Part shown: in pieces, positions 7,225-13,182 of the stretch | Numbering within the stretch: position 1 is the stretch's first letter | How the letters are laid out: each line of letters begins with the position of its first letter | Assembly: GCA_005800795.1 (NCBI GenBank) | Contig: SYEN01000251.1 | Location: 1-13,182, forward strand | DNA length: 13,182 nucleotides | Direction: 5' to 3' | Source: Burkholderiales bacterium | GTDB lineage: Bacteria > Pseudomonadota > Gammaproteobacteria > Burkholderiales > SG8-41 | Position numbers and translations under genes: made by a program | Notes under the pieces: generated by a model | Database searches by the model: none | Told to the model about the DNA's origin: nothing | What the model saw: only the letters and a program-made list of their open reading frames with translations

Positions 7225-8196
7225 TCAAACTTTGAATTCGGCCCAAATCAGGCGATGGTCTGATATGTAGTAGCGCATATACGCGCGAAAATCCTTCTCG
7301 GAGCGCGTGTCCCACAGACCCCGGAACAACGCGCCGTCGAAGTCAAATACGTTGACTTCCCCGGTAAAATCGGCGTCCGTTTGATCAGGAAAGAAACCGA
7401 TTTGATCGTAGTATTGGTCGCCCGCCAGATTGGAGCCGACCTGACTGGTATGCGACGGCAGCCGTAACCCTGTTTTCGTCAGCGCCGTGAATATGGGATC
7501 ACCGGGTTCCTTCTTGGGCAGATTGAAATCGCCCAGCACAATGATGTCCTTGAGATAGGCAGTATCGCTGTCGCGCCGCCGCTTGGCCCACCGTGCCACA
7601 GCAAAGGTCTCCAGTGTTCGGCGGTTCATGGAGATCGCGCTTTCACTTTTGCTGGTGAAAGAGCCATAGTAAAGATGCACGTTCACGAGGCAAAAGCTGA
7701 AGCCACCGTAGCGAAACGAGGCGAGATACGGCGTGCGGTCAAAGCCGTCGAATTTCTGCTCGATGCCCGGGAGCTTGACGTTTTTCAGGTCGGCGGGCGG
7801 TATGGCGATTTCACCGACCTTTTCCAGCAACGCGACCCTTGCCGAGTTGTAGACGAACGCCATGCGTTCGTTGTTTCCCGCGGCATCGGAAAAAATAACG
7901 CGATAGCCCGCAGGCAGTTTTTCCATCACGCCGCGCAAGCCCCGCAAGTCTTCGTTGACCTCTTGCAGCGCGACCAGATCAAACCACGAAATGATTTCGG
8001 CAATCAGCGCATGATCTTTTTCGCGGCGCTCCTGAACGCCGAGATTGGCGACGTTCCACGAAGCCAGCAACAATCGGCTTGCATGCTTTTTCGGGATGCG
8101 GCGGCCGGGTTCGCTGTCGCGATAATCGCGCAGCCGCGCGATTTCGGTTTCGATCTTGTAATTGAAATCGAATTTGGGCTTTTCAAATGCGGGCAT
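7225..8196 (-). CDS. Endonuclease/exonuclease/phosphatase (EEP) family protein
   Basis: The 323-residue protein carries the EEP (DNase I-like, Mg-dependent phosphodiesterase) motifs in order: SWNVANL (46-52), LQEV (77-80), NVHL (172-175), GDFN (222-225) and SDHR (312-315) with the catalytic His. All expected metal and catalytic residues appear present. No signal peptide or membrane segment is seen, so it is probably cytoplasmic. CAGGAGG lies 5 bases before the ATG. It is the last gene of the minus-strand unit, 36 bases after the Bug receptor gene, which is odd because its neighbours are catabolic. It could cleave nucleic acid, a phospho-lipid or a phosphorylated metabolite. A short 84-base gap with nothing notable separates it from the convergent denD-like gene. 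Confidence 0.85.
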   Translation of the reverse strand: MPAFEKPKFDFNYKIETEIARLRDYRDSEPGRRIPKKHASRLLLASWNVANLGVQERREKDHALIAEIISWFDLVALQEVNEDLRGLRGVMEKLPAGYRVIFSDAAGNNERMAFVYNSARVALLEKVGEIAIPPADLKNVKLPGIEQKFDGFDRTPYLASFRYGGFSFCLVNVHLYYGSFTSKSESAISMNRRTLETFAVARWAKRRRDSDTAYLKDIIVLGDFNLPKKEPGDPIFTALTKTGLRLPSHTSQVGSNLAGDQYYDQIGFFPDQTDADFTGEVNVFDFDGALFRGLWDTRSEKDFRAYMRYYISDHRLIWAEFKV

Positions 8197-8232
8197 GGAA
8201 CCTCCTGTCGGTGTCTTGCCGTTGTAAGTCTG

Positions 8233-9204
8233 TCAGTTCGCCTTCGCCCCCGAATCCTTTACCGCCTGCCGCCACTTGCGGATTTCGCGAGCCACGAATT
8301 CGCGGGCTTCCTTGCCGGTCTGAAATTCCGCGTCGAAGCCGTTGTCGGCGAGGCGTGAGCGGAATTCCGGCACGTTCATTACTTTGGTCAGCACCTCGAC
8401 CAGCCGCTTGTCGGCGGAGGGCGGCACGCCTGCGGGCGAGACGATGAAACGGAACGCTTCGGGATTGACTTCGGGTAATCCTATAGAGGCAAATGTGGGC
8501 ACGTTGGGCAACCCCGCGAACGGTTTTTTGCCGGTAAGCGCCAACGCAATCATCTGGCCAGACTGGATTTGTGGCATCACCGAACCGGGCACCACGAAAG
8601 TGAGATCGGTGTGCCCGCCGAGGATGTCGAGAATCGCCGCGCCCGCGCCTTTGTAGGGGATGTGCAGCAGATTGATTTTTGCGGCGGAATTGAGCATGGC
8701 CAGTGTCAGATGGCTCGACGAACCGATGCCCGCAGAAGCGCCCTTGATCTTGCCGGGATTGGCTTTCGCCGCCGCGATCAGTTCCTGCATGTTGCGCACT
8801 TTCAGTCCCGGATGCGCGACCAGCACCGTAGGCGAGGTGGCGATGATGGCGACGAAATTAAAATCGCGTTCGGCGTCATAGGGCAGCTTGTCGGCGAAGC
8901 CGGGGTTGATGGCGAACGCGGTATCCATCATGCCCAGCGTGTAACCATCGGCGGGTGATTTGGCGACGATCTGTGTGCCCAATACGCTGCCCGCGCCGCC
9001 GCGGTTATCCACCACGATTTGTTGGCCGAGCAGGTCGCTCATGCGCGGCGCCACCAGCCGCGCCAACAAATCCGTGCCGCCGCCCGCGACGAAAGGCACG
9101 ACCATGCGGATGGGCCGGGCGGGGTAGTGGGCGTCAGCAGCGTGGTTCGCCTGCGCGGCAAACAGCAACGCGGCGGCGAGCGGGGCGAAGTGTTTGCCGG
9201 ACAT
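8233..9204 (-). CDS. Bug/TctC-family tripartite tricarboxylate transporter substrate-binding protein
   Basis: The 323-residue product has a Sec-type signal peptide: a Lys at residue 4, a hydrophobic core at about 7-17 and a likely cleavage near ANHA-AD (20-24). The mature part shows the Bug signatures RPIRMVVPFVAGGGTD (30-45), VDNRGGAGSVLGT (65-77) and LHIPYKGAG. These periplasmic receptors bind carboxylates or small organic ligands and in some cases feed TctA/TctB membrane transporters. No TctA/B genes are here, so this may be an orphan receptor, as is common in Bordetella-like bacteria. AAGGAG lies 5 bases before the ATG. The gene sits 45 bases after the enolase gene on the same strand, suggesting that its ligand is the enolase substrate or a relative (inference). 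Confidence 0.92.
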   Translation of the reverse strand: MSGKHFAPLAAALLFAAQANHAADAHYPARPIRMVVPFVAGGGTDLLARLVAPRMSDLLGQQIVVDNRGGAGSVLGTQIVAKSPADGYTLGMMDTAFAINPGFADKLPYDAERDFNFVAIIATSPTVLVAHPGLKVRNMQELIAAAKANPGKIKGASAGIGSSSHLTLAMLNSAAKINLLHIPYKGAGAAILDILGGHTDLTFVVPGSVMPQIQSGQMIALALTGKKPFAGLPNVPTFASIGLPEVNPEAFRFIVSPAGVPPSADKRLVEVLTKVMNVPEFRSRLADNGFDAEFQTGKEAREFVAREIRKWRQAVKDSGAKAN

Positions 9205-9249
9205 GGTGACTCCTTAAAAAGTGCAAATAAAACAAATGCTTACATGTGG

Positions 9250-10344
9250 TCAGCTTTGCGTGTATTTCGCCAGCACGTCGCGGTTAATCTCCAGTCCCAG
9301 TCCCGGCGCCTGCGGTATTGCCACCATGCCCGCGTTATGACGCACCGGCTCCAGCGCCAGTTCCGTGCGCAGTGCGTTTTCACTCATGTCGTATTCGAGC
9401 AGCGTGGGAAAAGGTTCGTGCGAGCGCGGCGAGTTGGGCAACGCCGCCAGCATGTGCAAAGTTGCGGCGAGCCGGATGGCCGTGCCGAACATGTGCGGTA
9501 TCACGCGCACGTGGTTGGCGCTCGCCATCGCGGCGATTTTGCGGTACTCGGTAAAGCCGCCGCAGATGCATACATCCGGCTGGATAATGTCCAGCGCGCG
9601 CTCCTGCACCATGCGGCGAAACGCGCGATGGCCGCGCAGTTGTTCCGCGCCGGAAATGCGCACCTTCAGCGCGCGGCGTATTTCGCTGTAGCCTTCCACG
9701 TCGTCCGAACTGATCGGCTCTTCAAACCACAGCAGATCGTTTTCCACGAGATGTTGGCCGATGGCGATGGCGCTGCTGCGCTCGTACGCGCAGTTGGCGT
9801 CCACCGCCAGCAGAATCTTGTCACCGATAGCTTTACGCACGGCAGCAACGTTTTTGATGTCATAGTCGGCGCCGAAGCCTACCTTCATTTTCATCGCCTT
9901 GAAGCCCGCGTCGGTGTAGCCCTTGGCCTCCGCCGTGAGCGCCGCCGTGTGGTCGGGTACATCGCGGCGGAAAAGGCCCGTCGCGTATGCCTGCACCTGG
10001 TTGCGAAACGCGCCGCCAAGCAGCGTGTGGATCGGCAGCTTCAGCGCCTTGCCCATGATGTCCCACAGCGCGATATCGATGCCGCTGATCGCCCCGGCAT
10101 CCACGCCCATGTACGCCAGCCCATCCCAAATCACCTCGGTGTGAAACGGATCGCGCCCGATCACCTGCGACTGAATCGCCGTGCGCGGCGCAATGCCCGT
10201 GCCTTCGCCCCAACCCGTGATGCCCGCATCGGTGATGACTTCAACAATGCCGAACGGCCGCTGCCGCGTGGTACGCATGCCGTTGGAAAACGGTTGCGAG
10301 ACCGGGTAGACGGTGGGGTAGGTTTTTACATCGATGATTTTCAT
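9250..10344 (-). CDS. Mandelate racemase/muconate lactonizing enzyme family (enolase superfamily) protein
   Basis: The 364-residue protein has an N-terminal capping domain and a TIM barrel. It shows KxK (K152, K154 in MKMKVG), metal ligands D182 (VDAN), E208 (WFEEP) and E234 (GAEQ), and a D257 (QPDV)/H284 (PHMFGT) pair. This places it in the mandelate racemase subgroup, which abstracts the proton next to a carboxylate and either dehydrates an acid sugar or isomerises a lactone. Galactarolactone cycloisomerase or an aldonate/aldarate dehydratase are the best guesses. No good Shine-Dalgarno site precedes the ATG (only GGGAACC). It is 33 bases after the CoA-transferase gene and 45 bases before the Bug receptor gene, so it is part of one transcription unit. 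Specificity cannot be fixed by eye. Confidence 0.9.
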   Translation of the reverse strand: MKIIDVKTYPTVYPVSQPFSNGMRTTRQRPFGIVEVITDAGITGWGEGTGIAPRTAIQSQVIGRDPFHTEVIWDGLAYMGVDAGAISGIDIALWDIMGKALKLPIHTLLGGAFRNQVQAYATGLFRRDVPDHTAALTAEAKGYTDAGFKAMKMKVGFGADYDIKNVAAVRKAIGDKILLAVDANCAYERSSAIAIGQHLVENDLLWFEEPISSDDVEGYSEIRRALKVRISGAEQLRGHRAFRRMVQERALDIIQPDVCICGGFTEYRKIAAMASANHVRVIPHMFGTAIRLAATLHMLAALPNSPRSHEPFPTLLEYDMSENALRTELALEPVRHNAGMVAIPQAPGLGLEINRDVLAKYTQS

Positions 10345-10377
10345 GCGGGGTTCCCGGTGAATGTTAATTGATTCGAA

Positions 10378-11598
10378 CTACAGAATGCCATTCGCGCGCA
10401 ATTGTGCAATTTCTTCGCTGCTGAAACCATGCTCAGCCAACACCGCCTCCGTATGCTGCCCCAATCGAGGCGGCAACGACCGTATCTTTGCCGGGCCATC
10501 AGACAACCGGTATGGCGCCGTCGGCACGGAAAACGGCGGCAGGCCGGTATCACCCGTATCCTCAAAGCGGTGAAAGAATTTGCGGTATTCCAGTTGCGGG
10601 TGGCGTACCGCGCTTGCCAGCGACCGCACTTCCATTGCGGCTACGCCGGCCTTGTTGAGGATTTGTTCCCACTCGGCGGCGGTTTTCGCCGCGAGTTTTT
10701 GTTCGATGGCGTCGTTCAGCGCCTTCATGTTTTTGGCGACGGTGGCGTCATCCACAAAGCGCGGGTCGGCGGGGATATCTTCGCCGTTGATGGCTTTCCA
10801 CAGGCGTTCGCGGCGGCTGGCGGCGCCGGCGGCTATCGACAGATGGCCTTCCTTGCAGCGGTAGGTGTCGCTGACATAACCGCCCTTGCCGGAAGCATTG
10901 CCCACCAGCGGCGGCGTTTCGTGATCGTTGATCGCGCGCTGCACTTCGCCGCCCATCAGGGTAATCGCGGTTTCGAGCATGGCGACATCAATGCTCTGGC
11001 CCACGCCGGTACGGCTGCGTTGAAAGAGCGCGGTGACGATGGCGAAAGCTGCTGCGTAGCCGGTGGCATAGTCGACGATGGTGGAGCCGGTTTTGAGCGG
11101 CCCGCTTTCGGCTGTGCCGGTGATGCTCATCATGCCGCTGGTGGCCTGTATCACGGTGTCGATGGCGGGGTCGCTTTTCTTCGGTCCGCTTTGGCCGTAG
11201 CCGGTGACGGAACAAAAAATAATGCCGGGATTGATTTTCTTAAGGTCTTCATATCCGATGCCGTAACGGGCCATGGTGCCGCCCTTCAAGTTTTCCAGCA
11301 CCACGTCAGCGGTCTTGGCCATGCGGCGGAAAGTCTCCTGCCCCACCGGTGTGTCGATGCGCAGCGTCATCGAGCGCGTGTTTGAGTTGTAGGCGACGAA
11401 GTTGTGTCCCATCTTCGCCTTCTGAAACGGTGTCAGCGGAAACCCGGAAATGCGTGAGGTGTCGCCATTTTCAGGATGCTCGATGCGAATCACATCTGCA
11501 CCGTGCATCGCCAGTTGATAAGCGGCAAAGGGTGCGGCGACGATGCGGGCAACGGCCAGAACTTTGATGCCGGTGAAGGCTTGTGGATCCAGATTCAT
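10378..11598 (-). CDS. Family III CoA-transferase (CaiB/BaiF type)
   Basis: The 406-residue product matches family III CoA-transferases in length and order. It has an N-terminal Rossmann-like part with GIKVLAVARIVAAPFAAYQL (10-29) and GADVIRIEHPENGD (33-46), then VVLENLKGG (99-107), GYGQSGP (133-139) and the catalytic aspartate D176 in STIVDYATG, matching Asp169 of formyl-CoA transferase. Such enzymes move CoA between carboxylic acids in the cytoplasm. GGAG 5 bases before the ATG sets the start. In the operon it would activate the acid that the neighbouring enzymes process, or recycle CoA from succinyl- or acetyl-CoA; the donor and acceptor are not predictable. It is intact, unlike the Bug receptor gene just upstream. 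Confidence 0.92.
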   Translation of the reverse strand: MNLDPQAFTGIKVLAVARIVAAPFAAYQLAMHGADVIRIEHPENGDTSRISGFPLTPFQKAKMGHNFVAYNSNTRSMTLRIDTPVGQETFRRMAKTADVVLENLKGGTMARYGIGYEDLKKINPGIIFCSVTGYGQSGPKKSDPAIDTVIQATSGMMSITGTAESGPLKTGSTIVDYATGYAAAFAIVTALFQRSRTGVGQSIDVAMLETAITLMGGEVQRAINDHETPPLVGNASGKGGYVSDTYRCKEGHLSIAAGAASRRERLWKAINGEDIPADPRFVDDATVAKNMKALNDAIEQKLAAKTAAEWEQILNKAGVAAMEVRSLASAVRHPQLEYRKFFHRFEDTGDTGLPPFSVPTAPYRLSDGPAKIRSLPPRLGQHTEAVLAEHGFSSEEIAQLRANGIL

Positions 11599-11652
11599 GA
11601 GGGCTCCGAACGAGGGTTGGTAATTGAATCAGTAGTCGGCTATTTTACCCAC

Positions 11653-11688
11653 GCGCCGGTCCGGGCACTGCAAAAGCGCTGCCGGCGC
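11653..11688. repeat. Imperfect hairpin between the broken receptor gene and the CoA-transferase gene
   Basis: GCGCCGG (11653-11659) pairs with CCGGCGC (11682-11688). Inside it, GCACTGC and GCGCTGC pair around an AAAA loop with one mismatch and one wobble. It begins just after the stop of the broken receptor gene. No T-run follows on the minus strand, so it is at most a weak terminator or attenuator of the operon. The rest of the 91-base gap shows nothing clear. Confidence 0.35.
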
Positions 11689-11689
11689 C

Positions 11690-12664
11690 CTACCTCCCGC
11701 GTAGCCCCGCATCGCGCACCAACGTGGCCATGGTGTCGATCTGCGCGCGCAGAACCCGGGTGTAGTCGTCGGGGCCACCCGGCGTGCCAACGAAGCCGAT
11801 GAGCTGCATGCGCTCTCTCATTTCGGGTGAATTGACGATACGCAGTGCTTCCCTGCTGAGTTGCTAGATGATGGCGCGCGGTGTGCCAGCGGGGACCACC
11901 AGTCCGTGCGAGGTTTCGGGGCGCTGAAACTCCGTGTAGATTTCACCCAACGTCGGCACATCAGGCAACACCGGCGTGCGCTGCGGTGTGGTGACCGCCA
12001 GCGGCGTGAGCTTGCCGTCCTTGATGTAGGGAATGGTCACGCCCAGCGTGCCAAGGTGATAGTGCGCACGGCCGCCCAGCACTTCGATCATGGCATCCGG
12101 TCCGCCCTTGAACGCGACATGTACCGCTTTCAAACCTGCCGCGCGATTAAAGCGCACACCGGAGAGGTTGGCCGCGCTGCCTGCGGGGCTGGTTGAAAAA
12201 ATCATCTTGCCCGGCTGTGATTGCGCGAGCGCCACGAATTCCTTCAGTGACTTCGCGCCCAGCGACGGCGCTGCGACCAGAATATTGGTGCTCATGCCGA
12301 TTTACGCGACGCCGGTGAAATCCTTCACCGGATCGTACGGCAGACTGGAAAGCATGCCCGTACTGATGACGAAGTTCGGCAGTACGCAGAGCAGGGTGTA
12401 TCCGTCAGGTGTGGCTTTGGCGACAGGCCCGGCTGCCAGCGTGCCGCTACCGCCAGGGCGATTGTCCATCACCACCGGCACGCCCCAGGTCTCGCTCATC
12501 TTTTGCGTGATGAAGCGCGCGAGCCCGTCGGGCTGGCTACCCGCGGTAGTAGAGACGACGATGCGGATCGGCTTCGCCGGGAATTTTTGCTTGGCGTGAG
12601 CGTTTAAACTCGCCACCTCCTGCGCGATACATGCCACTGCCAGCAAACCTGACCATAAGTGCAT
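11690..12664 (-). pseudogene. Bug/TctC-family receptor with two in-frame stop codons
   Basis: Read through in one frame, this is a 324-residue Bug receptor of normal length. A signal peptide occupies about residues 1-24 (cleavage near NAHA). Then follow PAKPIRIVVSTTAGSQPDG, VVMDNRPGGSGTL, VHVAFKGGPDAM, PVLPDVPTLGE and a normal C-terminus (LSREALRIV, ERMQLIGFVGTPGGP). A TAA at 12302-12304 (minus strand) lies between FTGVA and IGMSTN, where CAA is the simplest ancestor. A TAG at 11864-11866 lies between PRAII and QLSRE. No frameshift is needed. A strong GGGAGG lies upstream of the ATG. The full-length receptor cannot be made without suppression, and the leader piece alone would lack most of the binding domain. 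It is the second such receptor in the same operon, so its loss may be tolerated. Confidence 0.88.
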
Positions 12665-12665
12665 G

Positions 12666-12688
12666 ACGATTCCTCCCGCAGGAATCGT
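12666..12688 (-). promoter_or_regulatory. Perfect palindrome enclosing the ribosome-binding site of the broken receptor gene
   Basis: ACGATTCCT (12666-12674) and AGGAATCGT (12680-12688) form a perfect 9-base-pair stem with a five-base loop. On the minus strand the AGGA of the ribosome-binding site is in the stem, which ends one base before the ATG at 12664. It could hide the start in mRNA, act as a protein operator, or be chance. No T-run follows, so it is not a normal terminator of the small gene upstream. Confidence 0.45.
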
Positions 12689-12744
12689 ATCACCGGCTGC
12701 GCCGGCGTGGGTTGGAAAACGCGTGCTGGAAGACCGGTTGGCGG

Positions 12745-12906
12745 CTATCCAGGATCGTCGGCGAACGGGTCGAACGGCTCGGTCTTGCTGATGCTGTCCT
12801 CAAAGTTCCATTCCGCGTCCTCAGCGGCACGGATCGCTGCGCTAATGGCGCCCGCGCGGATGAGTATGTCTGAATGGGGGCGCGTCAATTGCCAGTCGTC
12901 ATACAT
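12745..12906 (-). CDS. Small hypothetical protein (53 residues)
   Basis: The start at 12906 has CAGGAGA about 6 bases upstream, which is better than any start in the longer open frame reaching 13041; that extension runs through AT-rich sequence up to the insertion-sequence tip. The product begins MYDDWQLTRPHSD, has an alanine/isoleucine-rich helix (AGAISAAIRAAEDAEW, residues about 18-33) and an acidic, phenylalanine-containing tail (FDPFADDPG). It has no signal peptide, membrane segment or cysteines. I do not recognise a family. It lies 80 bases upstream of the broken receptor gene on the same strand and may be the first gene of the operon. CCTGTC and GACAGG (12915-12920, 12935-12940) could fold over its ribosome-binding site. 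The region 12907-13041 is AT-rich near the insertion sequence and holds no other gene. Confidence 0.5.
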   Translation of the reverse strand: MYDDWQLTRPHSDILIRAGAISAAIRAAEDAEWNFEDSISKTEPFDPFADDPG

Positions 12907-13059
12907 CGCGGTCTCCTGTCGGGGTGGTGAAGTTGACAGGAACAGTCTAGGCAACGCATGTTGCAATGGTGCGTCGAAAAGCGATGGATTTACCACTGAA
13001 TTTGACGCTTGCGGAGTATAAAAATAATACAATAACAACAATGGTAATTAGGGCGTTTC

Positions 13060-13094
13060 GTAACCAAAGTATCCTAGAGGATACCTATGGTTAC
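13060..13094 (+). promoter_or_regulatory. Foldback hairpin covering transposase ribosome-binding site and start (right copy)
   Basis: GTAACC (13060-13065) pairs with GGTTAC (13089-13094), and GTATCC (13069-13074) pairs with GGATAC (13079-13084) around the loop TAGA. The GAGG ribosome-binding site straddles the loop and inner stem, and the ATG (13087-13089) sits at the base of the outer stem. All 24 stem bases are the same as in the left copy. Confidence 0.6.
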
Positions 13095-13182
13095 CAGAGT
13101 GAAAACAAGCGGCGGACACACGGTTTTTAGCTGTGCGGCCAACTATTTGAGGGGTCGCAAGTGCTTTTTTTGCGGTTCTTTC
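13087..13182 (+). CDS. Transposase, N-terminal fragment (right copy)
   Basis: The 32 codons from the ATG at 13087 to the window edge read MVTRVKTSGGHTVFSCAA, then NYLRGRKCFFCGSF, matching the left copy's product from residue 15 (SCAANYLRGRKCFFCGSF) with several changes in the first 13 residues. The first half of the zinc ribbon (CFFC) is present; the rest lies outside. The start is supported by GAGG 8 bases upstream and by conservation between the copies. Family as for the left copy. Confidence 0.65.
   Translation, partial: MVTRVKTSGGHTVFSCAANYLRGRKCFFCGSF

Larger units (their letters stand above)
13042..13182 (+). mobile_element. Partial insertion sequence, 5' part, right copy (probably IS1595-like)
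   Basis: The sequence begins with the same tip as the left copy (TGGTAATTAGGGCGTTTCG) and runs to the window edge. It is the inverted counterpart of 183-323 with about 13 differences, so the copies are not recent exact duplicates. The transposase reads outward. The flank inside the window (AATAACAACAA before the tip) is unrelated to the left junction, so the two copies do not mark the two sides of one simple insertion. Confidence 0.75.

Noticed and set aside
9019..10371. Long plus-strand open frame of 450 codons.
   Set aside because: It is the high-GC antisense shadow of the enolase gene and part of the Bug receptor gene; its translation is rich in Arg, His and Ala and shows no known domain.
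10402..11385. Plus-strand open frame of 327 codons.
   Set aside because: It is the antisense shadow of the CoA-transferase gene, with no start signal and low-complexity composition.
2748..12304. All four internal stops in res and the broken receptor are TAA or TAG, never TGA, suggesting reassigned TAA/TAG codons.
   Set aside because: Intact genes in the window end with TAG or TAA at family-typical C-termini (mod, DHDPS-like, SBP, denD, CoA-transferase), and res also has frameshifts. The first res stop replaces a conserved Glu rather than Gln. Ordinary pseudogenes explain this better.
13014..13044. Possible minus-strand promoter (TTGTTG and TATACT) next to the right insertion sequence.
   Set aside because: The spacing is only 15 bases and the region is generally AT-rich, so the match is not convincing without transcript data.
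13042..13050. GGTAATTA as an 8-base target duplication flanking the insertion sequences.
   Set aside because: The same bases adjoin the inner tip of both copies, which more simply means that they belong to the element; the outer ends are not visible.

Overview
The window is about 13.2 kb of GC-rich DNA (roughly 60% in most genes). It probably comes from a betaproteobacterium of the Burkholderiales: it carries two Bug/TctC-type periplasmic receptors, a family greatly expanded there, next to CoA-transferase and enolase-family catabolic genes. Lineage is an inference from gene content only.

Layout. (1) Both ends are the 5' parts of two related insertion-sequence copies, probably IS1595-like. 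They lie in opposite orientation with their tips facing inward and transposases reading out of the window. The copies are about 91% identical over 140 bases, and each carries a foldback hairpin over its transposase start. (2) Next to the left copy is a dead type III restriction-modification locus. The mod methyltransferase has lost its N-terminal half at the insertion-sequence junction, and the res helicase-nuclease carries two in-frame stops and two frameshifts. A palindromic intergenic repeat separates them, and a strong bidirectional terminator follows. (3) The centre and right form a catabolic region. A dihydrodipicolinate-synthase-family lyase (minus strand) diverges from a two-gene plus-strand unit: a periplasmic-binding-type protein without a signal peptide, and a DenD-like NAD-dependent dehydrogenase. 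Facing these is a tightly spaced minus-strand unit running from right to left: a 53-residue unknown protein, a Bug receptor broken by two stop codons, a family III CoA-transferase, a mandelate-racemase-type enolase, an intact Bug receptor, and an endonuclease/exonuclease/phosphatase-family protein.

Working together (inference). The Bug receptor would bind an organic or sugar acid in the periplasm, although no TctA/TctB membrane genes are present. The enolase and the DHDPS-like enzyme suit dehydration or isomerisation and then aldol or dehydratase chemistry on an acid sugar. The DenD-like enzyme would oxidise a hydroxy-acid, and the CoA-transferase would activate a carboxylate. The exact substrate cannot be read from the sequence.

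I see no CRISPR array, tRNA, rRNA or clearly new defence system. The most unusual points are the foldback hairpins on the two insertion-sequence copies, the base-composition mosaic inside mod, the signal-less binding protein coupled to denD, the palindrome enclosing the ribosome-binding site of the broken receptor gene, and the confinement of gene decay to the outer parts of the window.
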